From Diphasiastrum complanatum (taxonomy: Eukaryota > Streptophyta > Lycopodiopsida > Lycopodiales > Lycopodiaceae): DNA of 64,000 bases. Location of the stretch: NCBI GenBank assembly GCA_029204225.1, contig CM055095.1:36603078-36667077 (forward strand), read 5' to 3'. A program made the position numbers and the translations under genes. Positions within the stretch are counted from its first letter, which is position 1. Each line of letters opens with the position of its first letter. Positions 1-13,400 of this stretch are shown here, piece after piece. The notes beneath the pieces were generated by a model that saw only the letters and a program-made list of their open reading frames with translations, did not search any database and was not told where the DNA came from.

Positions 1-1417
1 ACGTAAAATGAAATACTCTTGATTGCAAATGATTTTTGGCACATATGCACAAGGCAAGGCATATGTGCTGGAAATAGGTCACAATAGTGACAAAAGTTCA
101 ACTACTCATGTAAAATATTGCCGAAACATCTAGCCTTATGTATAATGCCTGAGAAACCAGTAAATCATATTAGCTCAGAAGAAAAGCAAGAACTTATGAG
201 CAGTGCATGCAATGGAGTGCATCAAAAGAGCTAAGAATGAAAGCATATCTGCAAACAATAAACATAACAAAATCCATCACCATTTCATTGAAGAAAGGTG
301 AGCAAAAGAGCAGTAAAACTTGAATGCTATCCAAGCGAAAAAATGATAGCCAATATTTTCACTACCAAAAGACAAGCACACATAATTCAGAGATTGGATG
401 AATCTGAATCTTAAAATATGTTTTGCAATAACATAGAGAGAATGTTGAAGTTAATGCTATCCCAAACACATAGCTATGGTGAACTTTCTTTGATATCCAT
501 CTGACACTCACTCAAGTTGAATTGGAGTGAATTCAACACTATTCAATATCAAAAAACGACTATTCACCCAGGTCAACACTTCACAACTATCAAGTCAAAG
601 TTGAAGCCTTGTCTAAATACATTCCAGTTCTATATATGGATTAATTTTATTTCTACTGTAGCAGAGTTTATAGGAATAGGTCAGTCTAGCTAGCTTAACA
701 GCAATTTTGAGCAAAATTTTATCAGAAAACGTTAATTGGCTTGTCTGAGGGCGAAGAGAATTTGTTCAAAGATTAGCTCCTTCACGTGGCCAACTTTTCT
801 TAATTGTCATGAATGTTAAGAGTAGAAATCCTTGTGAACTTTGTTTGCTAAATTCAAACATTTGCAAACAGACTCTTCCTAACTAAAAGACTCCAGAACC
901 GGAATTGTATCCTCTCGCAGGCTGTTCATACAGCCAAATACCGTTACAGTTGCCATTTTGTGTATTGGAGAAAATTAGATACAAAGAATGCCCCATCAAT
1001 TGGACATCTAACTGGGTACGATTATTTGTTGCCAGAAAAACATGAAAGAATGACTACACAAACATTGTTGAGCTCAACTATCATTGAACCTGTTCATCTC
1101 CTACTACTCTCTCTGGCTCATATAAAACACTTCTGAGAAAGGTGTCAATGACACTTCCAGAGCAGCAGTTCATAGAGATACTTCTGTCTTTCAATCTGCA
1201 AAGTGCTCAGTAGAAATTGATGCCAAGTTTCTCCATGAAAGACTGAAGATGGACCAGAAACTCATGGACATCCAAATCCTTTGATACTTTGAAATGGCTG
1301 CTTGGCATAAATCCTAGCACCTTCAAGAAAACATTCTCCTTTATCAAACCGGCACTATATAATGTACATATGGTCGTTGCACATTCTCAAACTAGAACAA
1401 TCCAATTCTGCATAAGG
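1..1417. other. 3' flank of the SNX2 gene, no gene seen
   Basis: This AT-rich stretch follows the SNX2 stop codon on the minus strand. It should contain the 3' untranslated region, but I could not place a polyadenylation site with confidence. No coding similarity was recognised on either strand. Confidence 0.4.
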
Positions 1418-4400
1418 CTAGCTGATTGCAACGGAACGGGTGGTATATGATTCTGGAGATTTGCTCAAGCTTTCTCTTGCTTCTTCTGCTACCTTCTTCC
1501 ATACATGTGCAATCTTTTCAGCATATCCAACCTGCCAATCATAATAAGTTAAGAGTGAGTCAAGACAGAGTCAAGTCGAGATAAATTTTATAGCATCCAT
1601 GCAGCAAATCTATTCACTAGAAGGTATTCAGAAGATAGCCTTCAGATTAGATCGGTTTTCAAGTTGTGCAAACATTAACATCAAAAGTAAGGGAGAGAAC
1701 AAACAAAAGGAGGACACAAGTGCGACAGAACCTGCAAAGCATATTTTTCGAATCAGTTCCCCACACAGGAAAGACTCAAACGATCACAGAAGAACAGGAT
1801 ACAGGAAATGGGGAAATGTCATTTCATCGCATACACTAGTGCAATGCATAGTTACCAGCAAAATTGTTTGCATTGAATTTTGAACTTGCGAACCTATTTT
1901 TCAACCAGTTAAAATCAGTGTTTATGGTAAGAAGTATATATTGTTCCTTATAATTGTAATGGCTTTGGAAAGATGAATGTTATCCATGATCTTCCGAACT
2001 TTAAAGTTAAATGCATGTTTTGAAGCAATTACATCCTAAAGCTACCCTGAAATTCTCCACCTTAATATCGGGTATATTTAGGTTTTCCAATGAAAGAATT
2101 TGCAAACATCTGAACTGTCTGTCAAACTCGCAAAAAATTTCAAACTCAAAAGTTTCAAAGGTTTGCTGGCAACTATGGTGCGAGCTTATCATAGTCAGGC
2201 ATGTGCAAGAGAGGGACACATAGAGGGAGAGTTATATACAGAAGCGAGAGAAGTCTGTTAAAACTAGGTCCAAAAAAGAGCTGGAAATTGTCAAAAACAG
2301 ATTAATTTGGCCTTGATAGATGACAAGCCTCTACTATGGGGAAACAGTTCCTCGCTATGAGGAAACATATTTCCCATAATATGAACATTAGGGATCTCAT
2401 GCTCGAAAACTCACTGTCCAAACCATAGATGCCCCTATTCTTTTTTATTTTCCTTTTTCGGAAAAAAAACCCTGTTGAGGCCACTTAACGATGTTCATGC
2501 TCCAATGAATCGAATGAAATTTTAACTGAGCCATCTATACTGCATCCGTATCAGTACTATGCTAAGATTATGAATACTAATGTTAAATTGAGTTGCCAGA
2601 TGAGAGGCCACTTAACAATGTTCATGCTCCAATGAATCGAACGAAATTTTAACTGAGCCAAGATGCTTGAATTTCCAGTTAAGGATTGAGGATTGTTCAT
2701 GCTAAATTTGTGTAAAGACTCCAATGTCCTTTGTTTGACTGAATTGACTGTCTAGTGCCCACCTGTGTTCTCTTCTAGCATCAGCATTTAGCCATGCAAA
2801 GAGAAAGTATCTGATCAGCACTGAAACTTTAGACTATTTGATGGCTTCACAGAAATTATTTTTGCCCTTTCAACTACATAATAAGAAAAAACTAAAACCT
2901 TTAAATATGGTAAAAAATGATACTTGTGAACTACATAGATAAGAAAGATATGAAACAGGATCTGAGCATAGCATTCATTCCTGAACAAATTCAAAAAATT
3001 GCTACATGACCTGCACATCATGGAAACCTTAATAATGTGGCAAAGATGATCACAGTTCGAAGCATAGTTGCCCGTTCCAGAACGGAATGCGTTCCATTCC
3101 GGAACTTGGCCAAAAACAAAGCGTGCCTTTCTAACAAAGCAATCGAGATTAAGGAACAGAATCGAGATACATAGCGTGGCTCAGAGAGCAATTCTAGCAC
3201 AGATATATAACATGGCTCAAACTCACCAACTAAGGAAGATGCTAGTTTCTAGCAAATAATTGTTTGCCTGTTAAATTCATACCTTCATGTTTCCAAGGCA
3301 TGTGTATTTCATCTCTGAACAAAAATAATCCATACTCTATTTTCACCAGTCATTTAGATTAAAACTTGCTTTATTCGATACAACAGAAGCCATACCTCCA
3401 AAATATTAAATAGTTGCCCGTCCCGTATGGAATCGCTACCTGAGCTAGAATCGCTATGATGTAAGTATGGAATCGCTATCTGAGCTAGAATCGCTATCTG
3501 AGCCACGTTATATATATCTGAGCTACTAATAGTTGCAGGTGGCACTATATTACCTGCTTTTTTATTTCTTTTAAAACGTTCCGACCCAGCACGTTCCGGA
3601 ACGTACTGTGTGGAACGAACAATACGTTCCGGCCCAAAAGGGTCGGAACGGGTTTCTAAGGTTGGAAGCCAGCAGGCTGCAAATCATTGAAATATAAATA
3701 TAAAATCCAAAAGAGTAATAATTTTATGGGTTGTCACTTGATACTAATCCAAGTGCCACATTATACATGTACGTTCCGGAGAAAAAAAAAACCAGACACA
3801 TTCCGTTTCATGTTCTGAAACAGCCATCAATGTTTCAAACACGATCCTTACAAAGAATAGTTCCAAATAATCACAATTTGAACATCTTCAAATCAGTACC
3901 AACCTACATCCTACTGTTCTAAATATTTTTACTTTATTTTTAAAAAATTTAGGTTCTCTATTGGTACTATGATTCACATCTTTTGGGATCTACGATTCAA
4001 ATCTTTGGCAGTTCTAAACCAAAATCAATTCGAATCTTCTGGAACTATCTGCTATTCATATGTAATGACCAGTGTTACCATGAACCCTAAACGATTTGAA
4101 CCTTTTGAGATCCATATCTTTAGGCAGTCTAGCTTTCCTTTCTGAACCCTAGCCAATTCAAATATTTGAATCTTTAACTTAATAATGTGAACACTGATAA
4201 ATTCCCATAATCTCGAAATGAGAATTTACAAAATTTATATGCAGAGACCAGTCTTGACTCTAAACATCAACCATATTCAACTTGGAACTTATATTATGAT
4301 TGATTCAAATCATCTCAAATTTAAATCTTCTAGTAGCATACAATAAATTTGCCTATGCAAAACCCGCATCGATTTGAATATTGTGGGTTGAGTATCTGCG

Positions 4401-7400
4401 AAATTCATGTCCATAAACATCAATCGATTCAAATCTTCTGGAGGTCTACTGTAATTGAACTAGCTTTGTATTGGGTAACTTACTTGATTCAAATATCTAG
4501 TATATTATATGTATACTCTGGGTCTAAGGAAGCGGATGGCGGATGCGGACGCGCCCGCGTCCGAATTTTTTTTTTTAATTTTTTTTATAACAAAATTTAA
4601 AAAAAAAAATTGTGTCCGGAACCCCGGACGCATCTGTTTTTTTTTTTCAAAAAAAAAAATTTAAAAAATAAAAAAAGACACGTCCGGGGGTCGGACGCGT
4701 CCGGGTCCGGACACCGGACGGGGGCAAAACGGCCCGGACCCTCATGTCTGGACCGTAGTATGCTATTATACGTACTAGTATATCTAAGTGTAAATTTCCA
4801 CTATCTAGGTTTAAATATCTTGAGATCAAAAAGGAATCTTTTTTCTTTTTCAAATTTTTACAGATCTTGAAACAGCTCAATTCGAATTAAAACTGAATCA
4901 AATTGAATCTTGACTCAAAGGATGTAGCAGCAATATAGGACGGTTGTGGACATACATTGCAAATATACAGGAATTGACAAGGAATGGATGTTTATCTCAA
5001 CATTTGCTTTGCTTGCCACAGATTTGTTCAGCAATGCTCTCACACAAAGAAACTCTATCCCTAATATTATGGTCTTTTCTATGCAAAAGCACAATCTTGT
5101 TCCTTATCTTCTACAGTTGTATTGCAAAGCTGGTATTAGTGCCAGCGTTACTCCCACTTTACTCCTAGTACTATTAGCACTATTGCTGCTCCCAGCACCG
5201 CTGTGACCAGATACCAGCCAGCGCCAATTTCCCATGCCCCGTCAAGTTCTAGCGAGTAAAATTACTTTCTAGAGAAAGAAAATCCTAGAAAAAGAGAAAA
5301 GCGTGCTATACCAATATGGTCTACGTACCTTTTGGGTTTCAGCATTTGGTATAAGCGCCAGTTATAAGGCCCTTCAAATATTTTAACTTGGTGCCAAATT
5401 GAGGGTTACATCCTGGGACGCTAGCAACATGTTGTCGGGATCATTTGTAGAGACACCAATAGTATGTTGTCGGGACCATTCAATCTAGAAATTGCTTGTC
5501 TTCATAACTGTCGTAGCCTATCCCTACAACCCCAGCTTCGTATTTCCTGGAATCCATAGTTCTCAAATCTATATGGATGATGGCCTTACGTACATACAAG
5601 TTTTGCAGAAGATTAGCGATACATGACTCACTAATAGGCTATCAATCTGAGAGACTTAACAAAGTTACTTGTTCTAGTTTCCACGTATCTCTCATCATGT
5701 CATGTCTCCTGAGCATGTATATATACAGCATTAACTAGTGATTAAAAGAAGATTTAGTAGCCTAACAATAATCTAGTGTAATGTAATCATCAATTGCTAA
5801 CTACCAAATATAATTCTGCCATGAAGAGCAACGGCGAAGATGGTTGTCATTACGATACTGATAGTTAAGTCTCAACCCTAGGTGTTGATTCAAGTCGACT
5901 CGAGTTCGATGTCGAACCAACCAAAGCTGATATCAACCCAGAGCTCATATCGACCCAAGGGGAATTTTGACCCAAGGTCGATTCGGACCTCCCCTTTTTT
6001 TTTATGTACCTTCAGTTTCTAATATGCAAACTGACGAATTTCTAGATATTTACAAACTTTTCCAAGAGACACATTAATATTGGATTTTGACTTCCAATAG
6101 AAATCCAACCTCTTTGCTAGAAAAACGCTATAATAGCGACTTATGAGCAAAAAAGTGCAACATGAATAGAGAAGACGCTACAAATGTAAGAGCAATCTGA
6201 TGTAGAACTATAATCTTCATAAGTATACTATATGATCTAAGTTGAACATAATCTGAAACCATGCTAAACTAAGCTCAAGCCACTCTTTGAAATAAGAACT
6301 AGCCTTCAAACAACCAGCCAACTACAATAAGAATGTATAGTCTTTAAGCTTCGATTATGGCTTGTGGTTGCGCCCTACCTGAGATTTAATAGTCATGAGT
6401 ACATGAATGAATGTCCTTAAAAAATAGAAGTCCCAAGGGACCAAAAGATATGGTCAAGATGCCCAACAATAATATGGTGCCCAAGGCCCAAGGAGGTGCC
6501 CATAATGTCTATAACCAATGCATTGGCACGATGGAACAATATAATAAGCCCTAATTATATGTTCATAACTTGGAATACTTTCAAAAAAAAATTGGATTGA
6601 ATAGTAGCTTTGTAATACATAAAAGGCACAGTTAATAAGAGTGAAATGTGTACATTCAAATGAACATTCAAGCCATTATGCTCATTTTCAGTTTGGTACA
6701 CTTTGCCACACTAACGTCTAACAATGATGTTTGAACTTCAACCATTGCTCATGACAAGAAGCACACAATACTATGTAACTCATGCACTTGATGTATCATA
6801 TTGGGAATGAGAATGCGTAAGTATCAACACAAACTACCTGGGTATGGATGAAGCCCTTCAACATATGAAAAAAATCCCTCTGCCTCTCGGAATTAAACCG
6901 TTGAAATTCAGTTCGATTTCGTGCCTGTCACAGAAGCACTATCAAGCAGGGAAAACGATTGGCATACTTTCAAACCAGATCAGAGTCAACAAGATACATC
7001 AACAAGATAAAAAGGATGAAAGATAGCTTATGTGTGGCTTTAATAAGCAGTAAGACGCGTAAAATTCTGTGACTGCAATGGGCTATAGATATTATATCTG
7101 ACTTGCTTAAAACTTGTCTATCCTATTATTGATGTTTGCACATGCTATGATATGACACTAGAAATTATGGAAATATTTAAGCTTATAACATCCATCGACT
7201 TTAAGTCTAAAAACGTATCCAAATCCAACAAAAAAGGCATGCAATCTTTGACTTCAGGGAGTATAGGAATTTGTCAGGTAAGGTTGCAGCATCGCCATGC
7301 CTGGCAATAATTTACACTGCATTTTAGGCTTTAGAGACCATCCCTGCTTGAAGATCCTCCAATCTGGTAACACTAAGACAATGCTATGCAGCTGCAGTTA

Positions 7401-10400
7401 AGCCAGCCTCAGTTGCCAACTTATTAGTGGCATGAGACTCAAAAGGTGGCAATCATCCGTAACTAATGGCCTGTTCAAATTGCAGGAATGAATTGCATTG
7501 CAGTACCTTAATCTGATCATACTCCTTCTGGGCAAGTTCACAAGCCTCTTCAGTTATCTTTACTGATTCTTTCAGCTCCTCAATTCTGCGATTTCTTGAT
7601 TTATCACCTCCAAATACTTTAGAGGATGCAGCACTCAGCTTTTCAACCCGACTATTCATTGAAGAAAGATCCGCAAGAAGTGTTTGCAATGTCAACAATG
7701 CATTGGAACGGTCAGAAAAAGCTGCATGGGCAGCTTGCATCATGCTGAGATAGTCATGAAGATGATCCTGCATATTCCAGACTCGAAGTTAAGTTGGAGC
7801 ATTGATTATAAATCAGGCGTGATGAGACATGAGCTTTCTCAACGTAGAAGCAAATACATTTGATCACTACCAGATGCTTGACTGACTGAGCATTGGCCTC
7901 CCGGTAGAATCGACTTGCTTTCACGGCCGCTGTGGCTATACGCCTAGCATCCAAGGCATGAACTTTCTGTGCACTAACAAGAGCCTCTTCTATCTCGAAC
8001 TTGGCAAGCTTGATCAATGCCAAACCAAGCTCTCCCATCACCTCACCATCCTCTAGCTGTGCTTGGACTAGCGATTCTGCCTGTAAGCATGAAAATTTCA
8101 GAACAGAAGCAGTCAACACTGTGATCTTTACTTGCCCATAGTACAAATAAAAAACACCATCGCACTGTCTGGCAACACCAGAGTAACATGTGCATACACA
8201 AATGCAAAAGTGAAAACAGCAAACATATGAAAAGTTACCAATGCGATTAAAAATTTGATGTAAGCAACAATACTTACTAAAATCTTGGCATTTCAACCAC
8301 ACATCTCAAGGCAAAATAATAGCAATACCTAAATCATCAAAATTAGAAGTCCTACTGAAAAGGTCATTACTACTAAGGAAGAGAAAATGTTTATATCTTT
8401 AAAAATGTTACAAAATATCTTCTCCGCAGACACCAATGTGAATGGGGAGTCCACCACTTTATAAAATTAAAAGGGCTTTGATCTGAGTTTCTATGAACCC
8501 AGAAAAGGGTCAGCATTCGATGCATAACTCACTGCTATTGATAAGGAGCAGACTTTTTTAATGTGAGATGCAATCAAGAATAGCAACTAACTAAAAGTCT
8601 ATATGATTGTGGAACAATTTCTGTGGTATTTAGACAGAACCTTCAGGGAGAAATTCTCGTATGAGCTCAAAGAACTACATGACATATAACAGACAGAGAT
8701 GGAGGATAATGACTACACTTTGATACATGGACATTTCTAAAAGATATACTATTTCTTCAAAGTAGAGCCTGCTCCTTTCACGGCGCATCTTCTAACATCT
8801 CACATTGGCAACATGATGTTCTTCAAGTGCTCTGATTAGAATGTATGAAATCAAATACATGTAATTGCTGCAAACGACAACACACTTCCAGCTTGTAATT
8901 GATGGATTGCCATGGTCATTGGTCGAGGCTAATGGAAGTTTCATGTGAAACCCATAGGATTACTGTTTATTTTGGAGCTGTTTTAATGCCGGATCTGTAG
9001 GTAAATGAGACTGTATCAACTATTATGTTCGACTTTCGCAATCATAAGGTCACTCAATGAACTGGGGTCCCAAATATTTGATCATTAAGTTGAGAGCTTG
9101 CCTAGAGGAATTTTTGTTCACAATCCTGAAAGGGCGACAGCTTTCTAGGAGCTTCTACACTTTTCTTCAAAACTACGCATCATGCAATGCACATCTTATT
9201 TGGCAAACTATACATGAAAGGATTATTCTCCTCATTCCAGAAAAAAAAAATTGACTACTTGAATAATCTACCTCCTTTGTCAATCGTGTGGTATTATTTC
9301 CCATGTGTTCACACAATCCATACTTTTCTAACTACAATTATATGAGTACAAGCTCAATTTTGGGACTCACGACTATTCTATGTTTATTCTATTAAGTAGG
9401 ATCCCCCCATTGTTATGGATAAAACTATTCCAGTAAATACGACTATTTCGAATTATAAATCCCCTAAAACGGGAGCCCTAAAGGAGGTCGCATTTGGAAC
9501 CTTCTAGGTAATTGTTGAATCGGTATAAATAAGGCTCAAAGACTGAAATTTCTCACATTATTGAGTTTGATGTCCTAAGCTCTTAGTAGGGCAATTCTAT
9601 CTTTTGGAGATCTTTGTTGAAGATCTATGAGCTATCAGTGACCATCGTTATCATTATGTTTTCTTCGTTGGAGAATGCTTTGTGAATGATATTTACTACT
9701 TCATGTGCTTCAATTGATGGTGCCACATCTGTCCTCATTGCATCCAGCTGCCTATCATCCTCCTCGTGGCATCCTGCTCCTCTCATTCACTTCCCTTGTT
9801 CCCTATCGTTGTCCATGCCCTCCCGTAATCTTTATTGTCCATCACCCTCCTTGTTGCCTATTAGCCCTCCACTTGCACTCCTATTGGCTGCTTTTCTCCA
9901 CATCAAACGGTCCATCACCCTCCCTCGCCACCATTCCCTCGCCCTCCTTGCTGCCCATCACCCTCATAGTGTTTGGATGTATATGTTATGTCCACATTCC
10001 TTTGGAAACTAGAAGGAAAGAAGATGCAACTTCCTTCAAAGGAATATTTGTAGGCTACAGTGAAAATAACAAAGGATATAGGATATTTGATCCTATTTCA
10101 AGCAAAGTAAAAGTTAGCAAAGATGTCTTATTTGATGAATCTCAAAGTTACAAGTTGTCTCCAAGTTCATCTAATCCTTTAGGTGATGAAGGTCTTGCAA
10201 AACCCGAGGAGGAGCTTCTTGAAAATGATCTTTTGGAAGATCAGAAGCACCAAAGGGGCCGAGAAGATCCACAAAGAGCAAGGCTGAGCCTTCCAGGCTC
10301 ACATACTTTGAGAAAGGGAAGCAAAGGGAAGACACAACTCCTTCTACCTCTTACTCTTTTCTAACCACAATGCTTGAAGAGCCATCATGTTATGAAGATG

Positions 10401-13400
10401 CAAGTAGATCACAAGTTTGGAGAGATCCAATGCAAGTAGAGTTTGATGCTTTGATAGATAATCAAACTTGGAATCTTGTACACCTTCCATATGGTAAAAA
10501 GCCACTTGCATGTAAGTGGATCTATAGATTGAAGTACAATCAAGATGGATCTATAAGTAAGTACAAAGCTAGATTGGTTGCTAAGGGGTTTCTTCAAACT
10601 AAAGGCATAGATTATGAAGAAACATTTGCTCCTATAGCAAAACTTGTAACTATTAGATTGATCATTTGTTTGAAAGTGAAGGAATGTACAGAACACCATC
10701 AAGTCTTGCTTTCCTATTAGTAGAAAGACACATAGGAATTGAACCAATACCTTCAATCACACACTCACCACCATTGGCCATGTGAATTGCTTTCTTGGCT
10801 CCATCATAAGTGACCAAAGAAGTAAAGAACTCCTTGCGAGTAGTCATGTGTGAACTAGCTCCACTATCAATCCACCATGAATCTTTGTCACCTTCACTTG
10901 ATATTAGACTTGAAGAACACATCAAAAGAGAATCACGACCACCTAGATCCTCATCATTAGTAGTAAAGTTGATTTGCTTGTTACTTTCGTCTCTTTGCTT
11001 CTTCATACATTCATTTGCAAAATGCCCTTTGATTCCACAATAAAAGCATTTCAACTTAGACTTATCTTTCTTTTTGCCAAAAGAGGAAGTCTCACCTTGA
11101 TCTTGCCCTTTAGCCCACTTGCCTTTGCCTTTGCCCTTGAACTTGCCTTTGATGAACATAGCATCCTCTTCATAATGAGATGTTGATGTAGATCCACCTC
11201 TCGCTTGAAGCCTAAAATCCTCATTCACCAAGATCTCTTGCAAATCCACAATACTTGGCAAAGTCTTTTGAATAGCAAAACTTTGAACAAGATTAGCATG
11301 ATCATCCAACAAGCCATTAAGTATAACTTGAACAAGTTCTACCTCCTTAATGCTTTCATCAATACATGCTAACTCATCATTAAATGCTTTAACCCTCAAA
11401 ACAAAAGCATGAGTACTCTCTTCCTTCTTTTGCAAACCTTGAAAGATTTGCCTCTAAGTAGGCACTCTTGATGTAGACTTGGATTCATAAAGCTTCTTCA
11501 AAGTTTTCCAAGCCTCCAAAGATGATGTGCACTTACCAATCTCCTTGAGGAGTTCATTGGTAACATTCATCTTAATCATGTGTAGAGCCCTTTTGGCCCT
11601 CTTATCATACCTCATTTGATCTTTTTAAGTTGTTGGTCTCTCCTCCAAACCTACAACAATATCCAAAAGCATCATTCATCTCAAGAAGTGATTCCATCCT
11701 CACTTTCCACAATGAATAGTTACTTGAGGTAAGCCTATCATTGCCTTCCAACATGAATCCACCACTTGTAGCCATGTTGCAATGACCTGATCTTCATATG
11801 CAAAAATGGAGATTTTTGAGTAGAAATCAATCTAGCATGCTCTAGCATTGGTAACTCCGCCAAGTCTTTGATAAATGTGGTTGATCCTTTCATAACCTGA
11901 AGATACCATGTGATGGCCATGTCCTTGATCTTTGGTTACAAAGAGAGCAAGCCAACAATCTTGCCAATGTAGAAAAATCAACATCTACATACAAAATGAG
12001 ATGCAAACTCTAAGAGATACTGATCAAACATGAACCAAACCATAAAATATAGTTGTTGTCCGTACAATTACAGTACCCTACTGTATTTCACACGTGTGGA
12101 ACCGAAAATAGCAATAAATGATCAAGCTTCGGCCTACTCCTACACCCGAAAGACCCAAGTTCCTATTTCTTCTCACCAATGTATTTCACCTGGCCATCTC
12201 TATAGATTACTCATCTTCCAAACGTTTTAGCTTCTTCGAAGGCCTTTTTCCTTTGTCACTTGCAAGAAGGTGAGGTCATCATCCAAGAATATATTTGTAC
12301 CCTTCAGTTTACTCTTTAGTCTCAAAACTGACCGTCTCTCTTCAAAAGTTTTAAACCAAATGATTAATGTGGCCTTGTCTTTATTGGTTCGCCAGCAAGC
12401 CCTTTCCATCCCTTGATTGTTGTGCCCTAATGTGGTTTCCAAAAATCTGGTTGCTTCTTGGATGGCATCTTGTGTGTCTACAATACCCCTTACTCTCAAA
12501 TTAAGGGTCGTTTGATCCCTCGTTTTCTCTTCAAAAATAGTAGCTAAAATAAAAAAGGACATTTGTGGCTTACCATCTGTATTCTTGAAAAGCAATGCCC
12601 AAGTTTGCGGGTTTCCTTATGCAAAACTAGGTCTTGTTCCAAGGCCTGGATTTTCATCACTGTAGCTAATGTTTCACCTTGACTCTAGACCACCTCTTTG
12701 TAAGCCACAAAATCTCGTTTTTGTTGGAAGAAGGAAAGAGGAATCGATAGTAGTGAAGTCGCATTCGATAGATGCACTATCAGGCACTAAGAAAAGATCC
12801 TTCTTCTAATGCATGACTACGCCTATCGAATTCGAACAAAGTTGTTGCGACAATCGTCACGTTTGAATCTTCTAGTGACTAACTCTGAAATGATCAAATT
12901 TGTGGGACTTTCAAAACATGGGTGAATGAATCACCATTTTGTTGAACTCCTATTTCAATACTTTGATTGTAGGATTTTAATAATACAAGACAAATATCAT
13001 GCCTCCAAGAAGCTAAAGGTTAAATACCTAAACCTTGTACCTTTATACAAGTTGATATCGACTACAACAACAAAATGTTCACTGAATATAGTTACAATAC
13101 CATCAAAGTCATGATTTTGCAAAGGCTTTGATATATCATATGATTTACAAAACTCTCACTAATAGCTCACTGAGCTTCATAGATGAAAACGGATTATATG
13201 ATACTCAAATTTTTGCAACTCTTCCAGGCCACACAAACAAGCAAATAGCTTAATGCATTTATCCAGCATTTCAATGCCTTTCTAACAAGCTACTCAACTC
13301 AACATATTTGGTAAAGAGTGCATAACCAATAGCCCTTGCATGCTTCAAAATTACTTCAAAATCACTTGAGCTTTGAAACAATTAGACGACTTTCCAAAAC

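Noticed and set aside
4347-4880. Several short frames near 4.3-4.9 kb
   Set aside because: They run through poly-A/T and GC-palindrome sequence of a repeat inside an SNX2 intron.
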